Made by a program: the position numbers and the translations under genes
The notes under the pieces: generated by a model
The model's database searches: none
What the model was told of the DNA's origin: nothing
What the model saw: the letters and a program-made list of their open reading frames with translations, nothing else
In this document: positions 33,209-35,478 of the stretch, in pieces
How positions within the stretch are numbered: position 1 is the stretch's first letter
Layout of the letters: each line of letters begins with the position of its first letter
Assembly: GCA_025457885.1 (NCBI GenBank)
Contig: JALOTN010000013.1
Coordinates: 1 to 35,478, forward strand
Length of the DNA stretch: 35,478 nucleotides
Source of the DNA: Thermoplasmatota archaeon
GTDB lineage: Archaea; Thermoplasmatota; E2; DHVEG-1
Reading direction: 5' to 3'

Positions 33209-35478
33209 ATGAGTATGGTGTCGCATAAAATAGATCTCTCTGGAAGCTTTTCTTCTCAAACAAGTGAAGAGTTATTTACCTTGTTTCAGTCATCCTCACA
33301 GGGTCTTTCTGAAGCGGTTGTTGAGGAACGACTAAGTCTTTATGGACCCAATGAATTTGCAAAAGCACATAAGAAATCCATTTTTCGAAAAATCCTTGAA
33401 GCACTCATCGAGCCAATGGCTCTTATTTTGATTATCGCCGCTCTTCTTTCCTATTTTATCATACAGGATGCTATTGAGGCGGTCGCGATTGTCGCAGTTG
33501 TCCTCATTAACACTATTATCGGGTTGATTCAGGAAGGAAAAGCCGAGAAGGCAGCTGAAGAGCTCAAAAAGATACTCTCCCCGCAATGTAAGGTCATCCG
33601 TGATGGTAACGTTGATGTGATTGCTTCTAAGTTTTTAGTGCCTGGGGATATTATTGTGTTTGAATCGGGGGATATCATCCCAAGTGATGCTCGGCTTGTG
33701 GAGGCAACTGATCTTCTGGTGGATGAGGCGCATCTTACTGGTGAAAGTGAACCTATCCAAAAAACTGTGCATCCTATTGCGGAAAAAAACCTAAAGCTAT
33801 ACGAAATGAAAAACATTGTGTTTGCCGGCAGTAAAGTCCTGAATGGTCATGCGAAAGCCCTTGTCGTAAAAACAGGGAATGTCACAGAAATCGGGAAAAT
33901 TGCGGTGAACATCCAAGAAGCTGAAGAAGAACGCACACCTCTTCAGAAGAAAATGGACCGTGAAGTGAAAGCCCTTGTCGTTTTAGCTATCGTTGCTCTC
34001 GTTTTGGTGTTAGTCATGGGGCAACTGAGAGGGACAGACCTTGGGTTTTCTATACTTCTAGCGATCAGTATATTAGTTGCGGTTTTCCCTGAAGGGTTAC
34101 CTGCTTCTTTGACTATTGCATTGAGTCTTGCTATGGAGCGATTAGCAAAAAACTCTGTGATCATCAAACAGCTTTCATCGGTGGAGACGCTGGGCAATGT
34201 TGATTATATTTGTACTGATAAGACGGGGACAATCACCAAGCATGATATGACGGTGAAGGAGTTTTTCATCGGAACAAAATTTCATGTGATGGCAGATGTC
34301 TTCAAGATGATTGCTGAAGGAAAATCAGCGTTACTTCATGATCTGTTTCTCACCTCGGTGCGATGTTCGACAGCGCAAGTCGTCGAACAGGACGGGAACA
34401 TCATCAAGGAATTAGGGGATCCAACAGAGATTGCTTTGATCAAAGCATCCATATTAAATGGTTTCAAACCGAATCAATTTGACTCGTATACGATTCTTGA
34501 TAGTGTCCCATTTTCCTCGGAGCTGATGTTCTCAGCGATTCTTACGAAAGATGCGCAGGGGAAACATGATATCTACATCAAAGGTGCCCCGGAGAAGATT
34601 CTGAGATTCTGTTCCTCGTATTATATCGATGGAAAAATACAGACGTTGGACGATCATCAGGTTCAACATATCCTGAAAGAGTTGAACACTCGTTCTGAGA
34701 AAGGATTCCGTCTCATTGGTTTTGTGAAGAAGTCTAATGTTGGGGATATTCAGAAGGTTGATGTGAATACTCTAGCAGAATTCACGTTTCTTGCGACTGC
34801 CGCTATCTATGATCCCCCGAAAGATGAAGTCAAGCAGATGATTCAGGAGACAAAAGAAGCAAACATCAACGTGGTCATGATAACTGGGGACAGCATTAAG
34901 ACTGGTTTTTCTATTGCTGAGAGTGTTGGTATCGCTTCCAGTATCGATCAGGCGATTGAGGGGAAGGATCTTGAGCAGCTTTCTGATGAGGAATTCGAAG
35001 ATCGTGTTGAGACGCTTCGAGTGTATTCTCGGGTGGCGCCCCTTGATAAATTAAAGATAGTGGAAAAACTCCGAGCAAAGAACCATATTGTTGCGATGAC
35101 TGGTGATGGTGTTAATGATGCACCTGCGTTGAAGAAAGCTGATGTGGGTATCGCCATGGGTCGTGCGGGGACGCAAGTATCACAAGAAGCGGCAAATATT
35201 ATTCTCACTGATGATAATTTTTCTGTTATTGTGAAGGCGGTTGAGGAGGGTCGTCGCGTTTATCAGAACCTTAAAAAACTCATTCGCTACCTGATTACGA
35301 ACAACATCGGTAAGGTGGTTGGTATCCTCGTGGCACCACTCTTTGGTTATCCTGTCCCTTTGATGCCGTTACAGTTACTTTGGTCGAATGTGATTATGGA
35401 ATCGTTCCCGAGTATCGGGGTGAGTACGGATTCTGCCGATAAGGAGATCATGAAACGGAATCCTTCGAAAATGTCTGA
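33209..35478 (+). CDS. P2-type cation-transporting P-type ATPase, 3' end cut off
   Basis: 756 residues are visible; the gene runs off the window. The N-terminal cation-ATPase domain starts with LFQSSSQGLSEAVVEERLSLYGPNEF. The A-domain TGES loop is in DEAHLTGESEPI, M4 has VAVFPEGLP (Glu295), the phosphorylation site is Asp337 in CTDKTGT, and the hinge is MTGDGVNDAPALKKADVGIAMG. M5-M6 carry the ion residues: Asn699 and Lys702 in TNNIGK, then Asn727, Met730 and Glu731 in LWSNVIME. This is the SERCA/PMCA branch with one Ca2+-like site retained and Lys where SERCA has Glu771. Calcium export is most likely; another cation is possible. AGGAAA precedes the ATG. It is divergent from PFK across 154 bp. 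Confidence 0.9.
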   Translation, partial: MSMVSHKIDLSGSFSSQTSEELFTLFQSSSQGLSEAVVEERLSLYGPNEFAKAHKKSIFRKILEALIEPMALILIIAALLSYFIIQDAIEAVAIVAVVLINTIIGLIQEGKAEKAAEELKKILSPQCKVIRDGNVDVIASKFLVPGDIIVFESGDIIPSDARLVEATDLLVDEAHLTGESEPIQKTVHPIAEKNLKLYEMKNIVFAGSKVLNGHAKALVVKTGNVTEIGKIAVNIQEAEEERTPLQKKMDREVKALVVLAIVALVLVLVMGQLRGTDLGFSILLAISILVAVFPEGLPASLTIALSLAMERLAKNSVIIKQLSSVETLGNVDYICTDKTGTITKHDMTVKEFFIGTKFHVMADVFKMIAEGKSALLHDLFLTSVRCSTAQVVEQDGNIIKELGDPTEIALIKASILNGFKPNQFDSYTILDSVPFSSELMFSAILTKDAQGKHDIYIKGAPEKILRFCSSYYIDGKIQTLDDHQVQHILKELNTRSEKGFRLIGFVKKSNVGDIQKVDVNTLAEFTFLATAAIYDPPKDEVKQMIQETKEANINVVMITGDSIKTGFSIAESVGIASSIDQAIEGKDLEQLSDEEFEDRVETLRVYSRVAPLDKLKIVEKLRAKNHIVAMTGDGVNDAPALKKADVGIAMGRAGTQVSQEAANIILTDDNFSVIVKAVEEGRRVYQNLKKLIRYLITNNIGKVVGILVAPLFGYPVPLMPLQLLWSNVIMESFPSIGVSTDSADKEIMKRNPSKMS

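Noticed and set aside
1..35478. tRNA or rRNA genes
   Set aside because: I looked in the intergenic gaps for the T-loop GGTTC-type sequence with paired arms and found none that formed a cloverleaf. A covariance-model search would be decisive.

Overview
The window is archaeal chromosome. It carries a eukaryal/archaeal-type glycyl-tRNA synthetase, archaeal TruD and Trm-G10-type tRNA enzymes, RNase Z, a bifunctional phosphoglucose/phosphomannose isomerase and the archaeal (anhydromevalonate) branch of the mevalonate pathway. Many starts lie about 25 nt below TATA boxes, or behind GGAGG-type ribosome binding sites. Overall it looks euryarchaeal. Thermoplasmatota or a relative is my best guess, but no rRNA or ribosomal protein is present to settle this.

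Layout. 1-654: 3' end of an SDR epimerase gene. 733-4899 (minus): HD hydrolase, citrate lyase alpha (CitF), a citrate-synthase-family citryl-CoA lyase, then a B12-binding radical SAM protein. 5042-6334: membrane-anchored AttH/CrtC-like lipocalin-fold protein. 6340-11711: isoprenoid block with phosphomevalonate dehydratase small and large subunits, an LpdD-like small protein, a UbiD-type decarboxylase and mevalonate kinase, all on minus, with truD on plus between the two minus units. 11821-12312: possible leader peptide and a Nudix hydrolase. 12315-13120 (minus): two adjacent small membrane proteins that together hold every motif of one Cas4-type nuclease. 13269-15272: secreted beta-propeller protein. 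15435-19567: lysine operon (lysine-ketoglutarate reductase, saccharopine dehydrogenase, lysine 6-aminotransferase). 19574-23147 (minus): amidohydrolase, four-CBS protein, GlyRS. 23333-24394: PGI/PMI. 24483-30964: surface proteins around a Trm-G10-type tRNA methyltransferase. 31067-31987: RNase Z. 32008-33054 (minus): phosphofructokinase with pyrophosphate-type residues. 33209-end: P2-type cation ATPase, cut by the window edge.

How the genes fit together. Mevalonate kinase, the two-subunit dehydratase and the UbiD-like decarboxylase would run mevalonate to mevalonate 5-phosphate, trans-anhydromevalonate 5-phosphate and isopentenyl phosphate. Isopentenyl phosphate kinase and UbiX are not in the window. 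CitF plus citryl-CoA lyase would cleave citrate through free citryl-CoA without the CitD carrier or CitE. PGI/PMI and the predicted PPi-dependent PFK serve hexose phosphate metabolism. The parallel beta-helix, BACON-like and TM-tail proteins form a run of envelope genes.

The most unusual items are the split, membrane-anchored Cas4-like pair, the CitF/citryl-CoA lyase pair with a perfect palindrome at its promoter, and the LpdD-like partner of the isoprenoid UbiD enzyme. I saw no tRNA, rRNA, CRISPR array or insertion sequence by eye.
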